From contig OZ059900.1 in NCBI GenBank assembly GCA_964057225.1, positions 18,739,638-18,803,637 on the forward strand: a stretch of DNA of 64,000 nucleotides, given 5' to 3'. The DNA is from Auanema rhodensis (lineage: Eukaryota; Nematoda; Chromadorea; Rhabditida; Rhabditidae). Numbering within the stretch: position 1 is the first letter of the stretch; the number at the start of each line of letters is the position of its first letter. Below, one piece after another: positions 42,201-52,966 of the stretch. A program made the translations under genes and the position numbers. The notes under the pieces were generated by a model. The model saw only the letters and a program-made list of their open reading frames with translations, was not told where the DNA came from and ran no database searches.

Positions 42201-45200
42201 ATGAAGCATTTTACATGCTGAACACTAGAAAAATACAAAAACACAGTATTTCCCATGAGAAATATTTTATTATGCTGGAAAACCAGTTTTTGGAAATTTC
42301 GCTGTAAACAAGGTTTTGACTTACGATTTCATGTGTTCAAACTCATGCAATGTCAATGAAACCTAGCTCAAAATTGTTCCTACAACGTCTAGTTCCACTT
42401 TCACGACAACAAAACAGGGGTTAGAAAATTAAGGAAATTAGCATATTCTGAGGGCACGCCCCTTATGGCTAATATTGATTAAATCGATTTTTGTTCATAT
42501 GAGTCGTCAACTGCAACGAATTTCAGCGTGTTACATACTAAAATGAAGCATTTCACATGCTGAACACTAGAAAAATACAAAAACACAGTATTTCCTATGA
42601 GAAATATTTTATTATGCTGGAAAACCAGTTTTTGGAAATTTCGCTGTAAACAAGGTTTTGACTTACGATTTCATGTGTTCAAACTCATGCAATGTCAATG
42701 AAACCTAGCTCAAAATTGTTCCTACAACGTCTAGTTCCACTTTCACGACAAAAAAACAGGGGTTAGAAAATTAAGGAAATTAGCATATTCTGAGGGCACG
42801 CCTCTTATGGCTAATATTGATTAAATCGATTTTTGTTCATATGAGTCGTCAAATGCAACGAATTTCAGCGTGTTACATACTAAAATGAAGCATTTTACAT
42901 GCTGAACACTATAAAAATACAAAAACACAGTATTTCCCATGAGAAATATTTTATTATGCTGGAAAACCAGTTTTTGGAAATTTCGCTGTAAACAAGGTTT
43001 TGACTTACGATTTCATGTGTTCAAACTCATGCAATGTCAATGAAACCTAGCTCAAAATTGTTCGTACAACGTCTAGTTCCACTTTCACGACAAAAAAACA
43101 GGGGTTAGAAAATTGAGGAAATTAGCATATTCTGAGGGCACGCCCCTTATGGCTAATATTGATTAAATCGATTTTTTTTCATATGAGTCGTCAAATGCAA
43201 TTAATTTCAGCGTGTCACATACTAAAATGAAGCATTTTACATGCTGAACACTAAAAAAATACAAAAACACAGTATTTCCCATGAGAAATATTTTATTATG
43301 CTGGAAAACGAGTTTTTGGAAATTTCGCTGTAAACAAGGTTTTGACTTACGATTTCATGTGTTCAAACTCATGCAATGTCAATGAAATCTAGCTCAAAAT
43401 TGTTCCTACAACGTCTAGTTCCACTTTCACGACAAAAAAACAGGGGTTAGAAAATTAAGGAAATTAGCAGATTCTGAGGGCACGCCCTTTATGGCTTATA
43501 TTGATTAAATCGATTTTTGTTCATATGAGTCGTCAAATGCAACGAATTTCAGCGTGTTACATACTAAAATGAAACATTTTACATGCTGAACACTATAAAA
43601 ATACAAAAACACAGTATTTCCCATGAGAAATATTTTATTATGCTGGAAAACCAGTTTTTGGAAATTTCGCTGTAAACAAGGTTTTGACTTACGATTTCAT
43701 GTGTTCAAACTCATGCAATGTCAATGAAACCTAGCTCAAAATTGTTCCTACAACGTCTAGTTCCACTTTCACGACAACAAAACAGGGGTTAGAAAATTAA
43801 GGAAATTAGCATAATCTGAGGGCACGCCCTTTATGGCTAATATTGATTAAATCGATTTTTGTTCATATGAGTCGTCAAATGCAACGAATTTCAGCGTGTT
43901 ACATACTAAAATGAAACATTTTACATGCTGAACACTATAAAAATACAAAAACACAGTATTTCCCATGAGAAATATTTTATTATGCTGGAAAACCAGTTTT
44001 TGGAAATTTCGCTGTAAACAAGGTTTTGACTTACGATTTCATGTGTTCAAACTCATGCAATGTCAATGAAATCTAGCTCGAAATTGTTCCTACAACGTCT
44101 AGTTCCACTTTCACGACAAAAAAACAGGGGTTAGAAAATTAAGGAAATTAGCATATTCTGAGGGCACGCCCTTTATGGCTAATATTGATTAAATCGATTT
44201 TTGTTCATATGAGTCGTCAAATGAAACGAATTTCAGCGTGTTACATACTAAAATGAAGCATTTTACATGCTGAACACTAGAAAAATACAAAAACACAGTA
44301 TTTCCCATGAGAAATATTTTATTATGCTGGAAAACCAGTTTTTGGAAATTTCGCTGTAAACAAGGTTTTGACTTACGATTTCATGTGTTCAAACTCATGC
44401 AATGTCAATGAAACCTAGCTCAAAATTGTTCCTACAACGTCTAGTTCCACTTTCACGACAACAAAACAGGGGTTAGAAAATTAAGGAAATTAGCATATTC
44501 TGAGGGCACGCCCCTTATGGCTAATATTGATTAAATCGATTTTTGTTCATATGAGTCGTCAAATGCAACGAATTTCAGCGTGTTACATACTAAAATGAAG
44601 CATTTCACATGCTGAACACTAGAAAAATACAAAAACACAGTATTTCCTATGAGAAATATTTTATTATGCTGGAAAACCAGTTTTTGGAAATTTCGCTGTA
44701 AACAAGGTTTTGACTTACGATTTCATGTGTTCAAACTCATGCAATGTCAATGAAACCTAGCTCAAAATTGTTCCTACAACGTCTAGTTCCACTTTCACGA
44801 CAAAAAAACAGGGGTTAGAAAATTAAGGAAATTAGCATATTCTGAGGGCACGCCTCTTATGGCTAATATTGATTAAATCGATTTTTGTTCATATGAGTCG
44901 TCAAATGCAACGAATTTCAGCGTGTTACATACTAAAATGAAACATTTTACATGCTGAACACTATAAAAATACAAAAACACAGTATTTCCCATGAGAAATA
45001 TTTTATTATGCTGGAAAACCAGTTTTTGGAAATTTCGCTGTAAACAAGGTTTTGACTTACGATTTCATGTGTTCAAACTCATGCAATGTCAATGAAACCT
45101 AGCTCAAAATTGTTCCTACAACGTCTAGTTCCACTTTCACGACAACAAAACAGGGGTTAGAAAATTAAGGAAATTAGCATATTCTGAGGGCACGCCCTTT

Positions 45201-45484
45201 ATGGCTAATATTGATTAAATCGATTTTTGTTCATATGAGTCGTCAAATGCAACGAATTTCAGCGTGTTACATACTAAAATGAAACATTTTACATGCTGAA
45301 CACTATAAAAATACAAAAACACAGTATTTCCCATGAGAAATATTTTATTATGCTGGAAAACCAGTTTTTGGAAATTTCGCTGTAAACAAGGTTTTGACTT
45401 ACGATTTCATGTGTTCAAACTCATGCAATGTCAATGAAACCTAGCTCAAAATTGTTCGTACAACGTCTAGTTCCACTTTCACGA
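36254..45484 (+). repeat. 8/9/6-mer higher-order repeat family
   Basis: The GTCAAATGAAACG variant marks the start of successive higher-order units at 36357, 39093, 42171 and 44223, separated by 8, 9 and 6 monomers (2736, 3078 and 2052 bp). Within a unit the variants follow a recognisable order: CAACAAAAC, then TTCACATG with CCTATG, then CGCCTCTT with ATAAAAAT. Next come TTGAGG with CAATTAAT and AAACGAG, then GCAGATTC with CCTTTAT and GGCTTATA, then ACTAAAAAAAT, then AAACATT. TTCCTAC largely replaces TTCGTAC here. The units differ by gain or loss of whole monomers, as expected from unequal exchange. Confidence 0.8.
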
Positions 45485-47534
45485 CAAAAAAACAGGGGTT
45501 AGAAAATTAAGGAAATTAGCATATTCTGAGGGCACGCCTCTTATGGCTAATATTGATTAAATCGATTTTTGTTCATATGAGTCGTCAAATGCAACGAATT
45601 TCAGCGTGTTACATACTAAAATGAAGCATTTTACATGCTGAACACTAGAAAAATACAAAAACACAGTTTTTCCCATGAGAAATATTTTATTATGCTGGAA
45701 AACCAGTTTTTGGAAATTTCGCTGTAAACAAGGTTTTGACTTACGATTTCATGTGTTCAAACTCATGCAATGTCAATGAAACCTAGCTCAAAATTGTTCG
45801 TACAACGTCTAGTTCCACTTTCACGACAAAAAAACAGGGGTTAGAAAATTTAGGAAATTAGCATATTCTGAGGGCACGCCCCTTATGGCTAATATTGATT
45901 AAATCGATTTTTGTTCATATGAGTCGTCAAATGCAACGAATTTCAGCGTGTTACATACTAAAATGAAGTATTTTGCATGCTGAACACTAGAAAAATACAA
46001 AAACACAGTATTTCCCATGAGAAATATTTTATTATGCTGGAAAACCAGTTTTTGGAAATTTCGCTGTAAACAAGGTTTTGACTTACGATTTCATGTGTTC
46101 AAACTCATGCAATGTCAATGAAACCTAGCTCAAAATTGTTCCTACAACGTCTAGTTCCACTTTCACGACAAAAAACAGGGGTTAGAAAATTAAGGAAATT
46201 AGCATAATCTGAGGGCACGCCCCTTATGGCTAATATTGATTAAATCGATTTTTGTTCATATGAGTCGTCAAATGCAACGAATTTCAGCGTGTCACATACT
46301 TAAATGAAGCATTTTACATGCTGAACACTAGAAAAATACAAAAACACAGTATTTCCCATGAGAAATATTTTATTATGCTGGAAAACCAGTTTTTGGAATT
46401 TTCGCTGTAAACAAGGTTTTGACTTACGATTTCATGTGTTCAAACTCATGCAATGTCAAAGAAATCTAGCTCAAAATTGTTCCTACAACGTCTAGTTCCA
46501 CTTTCACGACAAAAAAACAGGGGTTAGAAAATTAAGGAAATTAGCATATTCTGAGGGCACGCCTCTTATGGCTAATATTGATTAAATCGATTTTTGTTCA
46601 TATGAGTCGTCAAATGCAACGAATTTCAGCGTGTTACATACTAAAATGAAGCATTTTACATGCTGAACACTAGAAAATTACAAAAACACAGTTTTTCCCA
46701 TGAGAAATATTTTATTATGCTGGAAAACCAGTTTTTGGAAATTTCGCTGTAAACAAGGTTTTGACTTACGATTTCATGTGTTCAAACTCATGCAATGTCA
46801 ATGAAACCTAGCTCAAAATTGTTCGTACAACGTCTAGTTCCACTTTCACGACAAAAAAACAGGGGTTAGAAAATTTAGGAAATTAGCATATTCTGAGGGC
46901 ACGCCCCTTATGGCTAATATTGATTAAATCGATTTTTGTTCATATGAGTCGTCAAATGCAACGAATTTCAGCGTGTTACATACTAAAATGAAGTATTTTG
47001 CATGCTGAACACTAGAAAAATACAAAAACACAGTATTTCCCATGAGAAATATTTTATTATGCTGGAAAACCAGTTTTTGGAAATTTCGCTGTAAACAAGG
47101 TTTTGACTTACGATTTCATGTGTTCAAACTCATGCAATGTCAATGAAACCTAGCTCAAAATTGTTCCTACAACGTCTAGTTCCACTTTCACGACAAAAAA
47201 CAGGGGTTAGAAAATTAAGGAAATTAGCATAATCTGAGGGCACGCCCCTTATGGCTAATATTGATTAAATCGATTTTTGTTCATATGAGTCGTCAAATGC
47301 AACGAATTTCAGCGTGTCACATACTTAAATGAAGCATTTTACATGCTGAACACTAGAAAAATACAAAAACACAGTATTTCCCATGAGAAATATTTTATTA
47401 TGCTGGAAAACCAGTTTTTGGAAATTTCGCTGTAAACAAGGTTTTGACTTACGATTTCATGTGTTCAAACTCATGCAATGTCAATGAAACCTAGCTCAAA
47501 ACTGTTCCTACAACGTCTAGTTCCACTTTCACGA
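45485..47534 (+). repeat. Trimer pair with 1025 bp period
   Basis: Copies 45485-46509 and 46510-47534 share CGCCTCTT, CAGTTTTTCCC (45665/46690), GAAAATTTAGG, AAGTATTTTGCATG (45967/46992) and an A6 rather than A7 tract (46171/47190). The missing base makes the period 1025 rather than 1026 bp. The copies differ by a few private changes, such as GGAATTTTCG and CAAAGAAATC in the first and GAAAATTAC in the second. Confidence 0.85.
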
Positions 47535-49260
47535 CAAAAAAACAGGGGTTAGAAAATTAAGGAAATTAGCATATTCTGAGGGCACGACCCTTATGGCTAA
47601 TATTGATTAAATCGATTTTTGTTCATATGAGTCGTCAAATGCAACGAATTTCAGCGTGTTACATACTAAAATGAAGCATTTTACATGCTGAACACCATAA
47701 AAATACAAAAACACAGTATTTCCCATGAGAAATATTTTATTATGCTGGAAAACCAGTTTTTGGAAGTTTCGCTGTAAACAAGGTTTTGACTTACGATTTC
47801 ATGTGTTCAAACTCATGCAATGTCAATGAAACCTAGCTCAAAATTGTTCCTACAACGTCTAATTCCACTTTCACGACAAAAAAACAGGGGTTAGAAAATT
47901 AAGGAAATTAGCATATTCTGAGGGCACGACCCTTATGGCTAATATTGATTAAATCGATTTTTGTTCATATGAGTCGTCAAATGCAACGAATTTCAGCGTG
48001 TCACATACTTAAATGAAGCATTTTACATGCTGAACACTAGAAAAATACAAAAACACAGTATTTCCTATGAGAAATATTTTATTATGCTGGAAAACCAGTT
48101 TTTGGAAATTTCGCTGTAAACAAGGTTTTGACTTACGATTTCATGTGTTCAAACTCATGCAATGTCAATGAAACCTAGCTCAAAACTGTTCCTACAACGT
48201 CTAGTTCCACTTTCACGACAAAAAAACAGGGGTTAGAAAATTAAGGAAATTAGCATATTCTGAGGGCACGACCCTTATGGCTAATATTGATTAAATCGAT
48301 TTTTGTTCATATGAGTCGTCAAATGCAACGAATTTCAGCGTGTTACATACTAAAATGAAGCATTTTACATGCTGAACACCATAAAAATACAAAAACACAG
48401 TATTTCCCATGAGAAATATTTTATTATGCTGGAAAACCAGTTTTTGGAAGTTTCGCTGTAAACAAGGTTTTGACTTACGATTTCATGTGTTCAAACTCAT
48501 GCAATGTCAATGAAACCTAGCTCAAAATTGTTCCTACAACGTCTAATTCCACTTTCACGACAAAAAAACAGGGGTTAGAAAATTAAGGAAATTAGCATAT
48601 TCTGAGGGCACGACCCTTATGGCTAATATTGATTAAATCGATTTTTGTTCATATGAGTCGTCAAATGCAACGAATTTCAGCGTGTCACATACTTAAATGA
48701 AGCATTTTACATGCTGAACACTAGAAAAATACAAAAACACAGTATTTCCTATGAGAAATATTTTATTATGCTGGAAAACCAGTTTTTGGAAATTTCGCTG
48801 TAAACAAGGTTTTGACTTACGATTTCATGTGTTCAAACTCATGCAATGTCAATGAAACCTAGCTCAAAACTGTTCCTACAACGTCTAGTTCCACTTTCAC
48901 GACAAAAAAACAGGGGTTAGAAAATTAAGGAAATTAGCATATTCTGAGGGCACGACCCTTATGGCTAATATTGATTAAATCGATTTTTGTTCATATGAGT
49001 CGTCAAATGCAACGAATTTCAGCGTGTTACATACTAAAATGAAGCATTTTACATGCTGAACACCATAAAAATACAAAAACACAGTATTTCCCATGAGAAA
49101 TATTTTATTATGCTGGAAAACCAGTTTTTGGAAGTTTCGCTGTAAACAAGGTTTTGACTTACGATTTCATGTGTTCAAACTCATGCAATGTCAATGAAAC
49201 CTAGCTCAAAATTGTTCCTACAACGTCTAATTCCACTTTCACGACAAAAAAACAGGGGTT
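47200..49260 (+). repeat. Dimer higher-order repeat (684 bp)
   Basis: Two monomer types alternate for three cycles. Type A carries GTCACATACTT, ACTAGAAAAAT and AACTGTTCC, plus CCTATG in its last two copies. Type B carries ACACCATAAAA, GGAAGTTTCG and TCTAATTCC. Type B markers sit at about 47694, 48378 and 49062, exactly 684 bp apart. Five consecutive monomers also share GCACGACCCTT (47587, 47929, 48271, 48613, 48955), which I noticed nowhere else. The block ends where CGCCCC returns at about 49297. Confidence 0.85.
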
Positions 49261-50766
49261 AGAAAATTAAGGAAATTAGCATATTCTGAGGGCACGCCCC
49301 TTATGGCTAATATTGATTAAATCGATTTTTGTTCATATGAGTCGTCAAATGCAACGAATTTCAGCGTGTTACATACTAAAATGAAGCATTTTACATGCTG
49401 AACACTATAAAAATACAAAAACACAGTATTTCCCATGAGAAATATTTTATTATGCTGGAAAACCAGTTTTTGGAAATTTCGCTGTAAACAAGGTTTTGAC
49501 TTACGATTTCATGTGTTCAAACTCATGCAATGTCAATGAAACCTAGCTCAAAATTGTTCCTACAACGTCTAGTTCCACTTTCACGACAAAAAACAGGGGT
49601 TAGAAAATTAAGGAAATTAGCATATTCTGAGGGCACGCCCCTTATGGCTAATATTGATTAAATCGATTTTTGTTCATATGAGTCGTCAAATGCAACGAAT
49701 TTCAGCGTGTTACATACTAAAATGAAGCATTTTACATGCTGAACACTAGAAAAATACAAAAACACAGTATTTCCCATGAGAAATATTTTATTATGCTGGA
49801 AAACCAGTTTTTGGAAATTTCGCTGTAAACAAGGTTTTGACTTACGATTTCATGTGTTCAAACTCATGCAATGTCAATGAAACCTAGCTCAAAATTGTTC
49901 CTACAACGTCTAGTTCCACTTTCACGACAACAAAACAGGGGTTAGAAAATTAAGGAAATTAGCATATTCTGAGGGCACGCCCCTTATGGCTAATATTGAT
50001 TAAATCGATTTTTGTTCATATGAGTCGTCAAATGCAACGAATTTCAGCGTGTTACATACTAAAATGAAGCATTTCACATGCTGAACACTAGAAAAATACA
50101 AAAACACAGTATTTCCCATAAGAAATATTTTATTATGCTGGAAAACCAGTTTTTGGAAAGTTCGCTGTAAACAAGGTTTTGACTTACGATTTCATGTGTT
50201 CAAACTCATGCAATGTCAATGAAACCTAGCTCAAAATTGTTCCTACAACGTCTAGTTCCACTTTCACGACAACAAAACAGGGGTTAGAAAATTAAGGAAA
50301 TTAGCATATTCTGAGGGCACGCCCTTTATGGCTAATATTGATTAAATCGATTTTTGTTCATATGAGTCGTCAAATGCAACGAATTTCAGCGTGTTACATA
50401 CTAAAATGAAACATTTTACATGCTGAACACTATAAAAATACAAAAACACAGTATTTCCCATGAGAAATATTTTATTATGCTGGAAAACCAGTTTTTGGAA
50501 ATTTCGCTGTAAACAAGGTTTTGACTTACGATTTCATGTGTTCAAACTCATGCAATGTCAATGAAACCTAGCTCAAAATTGTTCCTACAACGTCTAGTTC
50601 CACTTTCACGACAAAAAAACAGGGGTTAGAAAATTAAGGAAATTAGCATATTCTGAGGGCACGCCCCTTATGGCTAATATTGATTAAATCGATTTTTGTT
50701 CATATGAGTCGTCAAACGAAACGAATTTCAGCGTGTTACATACTAAAATGAAGCATTTTACATGCT

Positions 50767-50910
50767 GAACACTAGAAAAATACAAAAACACAGTATTTCC
50801 CATGAGAAATATTTTATTATGCTGGAAAACCAGTTTTTGAACACTAGAAAAATACAAAAACACAGTATTTCCCATGAGAAATATTTTATTATGCTGGAAA
50901 ACCAGTTTTT
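50767..50910 (+). repeat. 72 bp direct tandem duplication inside a monomer
   Basis: Bases 50767-50838 are repeated immediately as 50839-50910. The repeated piece runs from GAACACTAGA through the stem-loop at monomer position 183-200 to the T-run of CCAGTTTTT. The second copy then rejoins the normal monomer with one G missing (TTTTTGAAATTT instead of TTTTTGGAAATTT). Because 72 is a multiple of three it produces two artificial overlapping open frames carrying a 24-residue repeat (50762-50977 on the plus strand, 50684-50929 on the minus strand). I do not consider these coding. This is the first sign of the rearranged zone. Confidence 0.95.
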
Positions 50911-51460
50911 GAAATTTCGCTGTAAACAAGGTTTTGACTTACGATTTCATGTGTTCAAACTCATGCAATGTCAATGAAACCTAGCTCAAAATTGTTATTA
51001 CAACGTCTAGTTCCACTTTCACGACAAAAAAACAGGGGTTAGAAAATTAAGGAAATTAGCATATTCTGAGGGCACGCCTCTTATGGCTAATATTGATTAA
51101 ATCGATTTTTGTTCATATGAGTCGTCAAATGCAACGAATTTCAGCGTGTTACATACTAAAATGAAGCATTTTACATGCTGAACACTATAAAAATACAAAA
51201 ACACAGTATTTCCCATGAGAAATATTTTATTATGCTGGAAAACCAGTTTTTGGAAATTTCGCTGTAAACAAGGTTTTGACTTACGATTTCATGTGTTCAA
51301 ACTCATGCAATGTCAATGAAACCTAGCTCAAAATTGTTCCTACAACGTCTAGTTCCACTTTCACGACAACAAAACAGGGGTTAGAAAATTAAGGAAATTA
51401 GCATATTCTGAGGGCACGCCCCTTATGGCTAATATTGATTAAATCGATTTTTGTTCATAT

Positions 51461-51470
51461 ATTTTTTTTT
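51461..51470. other. 10 bp junction filler, A followed by nine T
   Basis: The forward monomer runs normally to TTGTTCATAT (51451-51460), where GAGTCG should follow. Instead there is A plus nine T, then AAATTTCCAA, which is the reverse complement of GGAAATTT in the monomer. The ten bases fit neither flank. They could be non-templated or slippage-derived DNA at an end-joining junction, or a sequencing or assembly artefact at a homopolymer. Confidence 0.8.
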
Positions 51471-52901
51471 AAATTTCCAAAAACTGGTTTTCCAGCATAA
51501 TAAAATATTTCTCATGGGAAATACTGTGTTTTTGTATTTTTCTAGTGTTCAGCATGTGAAATGCTTCATTTTAGTATGTAACACGCTGAAATTCGTTGCA
51601 TTTGACGACTCATATGAACAAAAATCGATTTAATCAATATTAGCCATAAGGGGCGTGCCCTCAGAATATGCTAATTTCCTTAATTTTCTAACCCCTGTTT
51701 TGTTGTCGTGAAAGTGGAACTAGACGTTGTAGGAACAATTTTGAGCTAGGTTTCATTGACATTGCATGAGTTTGAACACATGAAATCGTAAGTCAAAACC
51801 TTGTTTACAGCGAAATTTCCAAAAACTGGTTTTCCAGCATAATAAAATATTTCTCATGGGAAATACTGTGTTTTTGTATTTTTCTAGTGTTCAGCATGTA
51901 AAATGCTTCATTTTAGTATGTAACACGCTGAAATTCGTTGCATTTGACGACTCATATGAACAAAAATCGATTTAATCAATATTAGCCATAAGGGGCGTGC
52001 CCTCAGAATATGCTAATTTCCTTAATTTTCTAACCCCTGTTTTTTGTCGTGAAAGTGGAACTAGACGTTGTAGGAACAATTTTGAGCTAGGTTTCATTGA
52101 CATTGCATGAGTTTGAACACATGAAATCGTAAGTCAAAACCTTGTTTACAGCGAAATTTCCAAAAACTCGTTTTCCAGCATAATAAAATATTTCTCATGG
52201 GAAATACTGTGTTTTTGTATTTTTTTAGTGTTCAGCATGTAAAATGCTTCATTTTAGTATGTAACACGCTGAAATTAATTGCATTTGACGACTCATATGA
52301 ACAAAAATCGATTTAATCAATATTAGCCATAAGGGGCGTGCCCTCAGAATATGCTAATTTCCTTAAATTTCTAACCCCTGTTTTTTTGTCGTGAAAGTGG
52401 AACTAGACGTTGTACGAACAATTTTGAGCTAGGTTTCATTGACATTGCATGAGTTTGAACACATGAAATCGTAAGTCAAAACCTTGTTTACAGCGAACTT
52501 TCCAAAAACTGGTTTTCCAGCATAATAAAATATTTCTCATGGGAAATACTGTGTTTTTGTATTTTTCTAGTGTTCAGCATGTGAAATGCTTCATTTTAGT
52601 ATGTAACACGCTGAAATTCGTTGCATTTGACGACTCATATGAACAAAAATCGATTTAATCAATATTAGCCATAAGGGGCGTGCCCTCAGAATATGCTAAT
52701 TTCCTTAATTTTCTAACCCCTGTTTTGTTGTCGTGAAAGTGGAACTAGACGTTGTAGGAACAATTTTGAGCTAGGTTTCAAATTTCCAAAAACTGGTTTT
52801 CCAGCATAATAAAATATTTCTCATGGGAAATACTGTGTTTTTGTATTTTTCTAGTGTTCAGCATGTAAAATGCTTCATTTTAGTATGTAACACGCTGAAA
52901 T
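51471..52901 (-). repeat. Inverted satellite block, about 1.43 kb
   Basis: Here the same satellite reads in reverse complement: TTTCTCATGGGAAATAC, CGATTTAATCAATATTAGCC and GGGGCGTGCCCTC replace their complements. It contains about 4.2 monomers, one shortened by 58 bp. Reading it backwards, several variants are in the order found at 49.25-50.16 kb of the forward array: an A6 tract, then CAACAAAAC, then a TTCACATG/ACTAGAAAAAT monomer. It also contains GGAAAGTTCGC (complement at 52494-52504), which I otherwise saw only near 50157. It additionally carries CAATTAAT/AAACGAG monomers typical of the 37-43 kb and 53-64 kb families. At the right junction the inverted and forward sequences share AAAT (52898-52901). 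I infer a local inversion or foldback copy. Confidence 0.95.
52776..52783 (-). other. 58 bp deletion junction inside an inverted monomer
   Basis: In the inverted orientation TTTC (52776-52779) should be followed by 58 bp (compare 51755-51812) before AAATTTCC. Instead AAATTTCC starts directly at 52780. The distance to the previous AAATTTCC-equivalent site (52496) is 284 bp, exactly 342 minus 58. The right edge of the deletion coincides with the left edge of the adjacent foldback arm and is the same sequence at which the inverted block starts (51471). Confidence 0.9.
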
Positions 52902-52966
52902 ACAAAAACACAGTATTTCCCATGAGAAAGATTTTATTATGCTGGAAAACCAGTTTTTGGAAATTT
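52780..52966. repeat. Foldback palindrome, 69 bp arms, 49 bp loop
   Basis: The left arm 52780-52848 (inverted orientation) is the reverse complement of the right arm 52898-52966 (forward orientation) with one mismatch, CATGAGAAAG against the usual CATGAGAAAT (52930). The loop 52849-52897 is the remaining inverted monomer piece, ending at GCTG. The palindrome is created where orientation switches back to forward. Its outer ends are AAATTTCC and GGAAATTT. As single strands this would form a strong hairpin. A minus-to-plus chimeric frame (52823-53026) spans it and is not coding. Confidence 0.95.

Larger units (their letters stand above)
1..51460 (+). repeat. 342 bp satellite array, forward block
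   Basis: About 150 head-to-tail copies of a 342 bp monomer occupy this block without any interruption by unrelated sequence. The period is read directly: the A-rich start motif CAAAAAAACAGGGG begins at 1, 343 and 685, and keeps this 342 bp register for tens of kilobases (diagnostic variants recur at exact multiples, for example 3420 bp). Only a few monomers change length by one base: A-tract losses near 3763, 46171, 47190 and 49587, and a one-base loss near 5649. Monomers differ from each other by only a few substitutions, so the array is highly homogenised. No monomer carries a long open frame. I infer heterochromatic satellite DNA; the family is not one I recognise by name. The array continues beyond the left edge of the window. 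Confidence 0.98.
49951..52779. repeat. Large inverted repeat around the left junction
   Basis: The forward GGAAATTT ending at 51259 is mirrored by AAATTTCC at 51471. The array left of 51259 and the inverted block 51471-52779 therefore form arms of up to about 1.3 kb around a 211 bp spacer (51260-51470). Pairing is interrupted by the 72 bp duplication in the left arm and by scattered monomer variants. The left limit given is simply the mirror of 52779, because satellite homology continues further left. Confidence 0.7.

Noticed and set aside
50684-50929. Open frame of 81 codons on the minus strand with an internal 24-residue repeat
   Set aside because: It exists only because the 72 bp satellite duplication and a one-base loss open the frame; the sequence is otherwise ordinary satellite with no coding signature.
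50762-50977. Open frame of 71 codons on the plus strand
   Set aside because: It is the same 72 bp duplication read on the other strand; two overlapping antisense frames from one repeat argue for artefact.
51461-51482. Retrotransposon tail at the T-run
   Set aside because: Only ten non-satellite bases are present, with no element body and no target-site duplication.
51451-51633. Open frame of 60 codons across the left inversion junction
   Set aside because: Its first residues come from the junction filler, and the remainder is the short frame present on the minus strand of most monomers.
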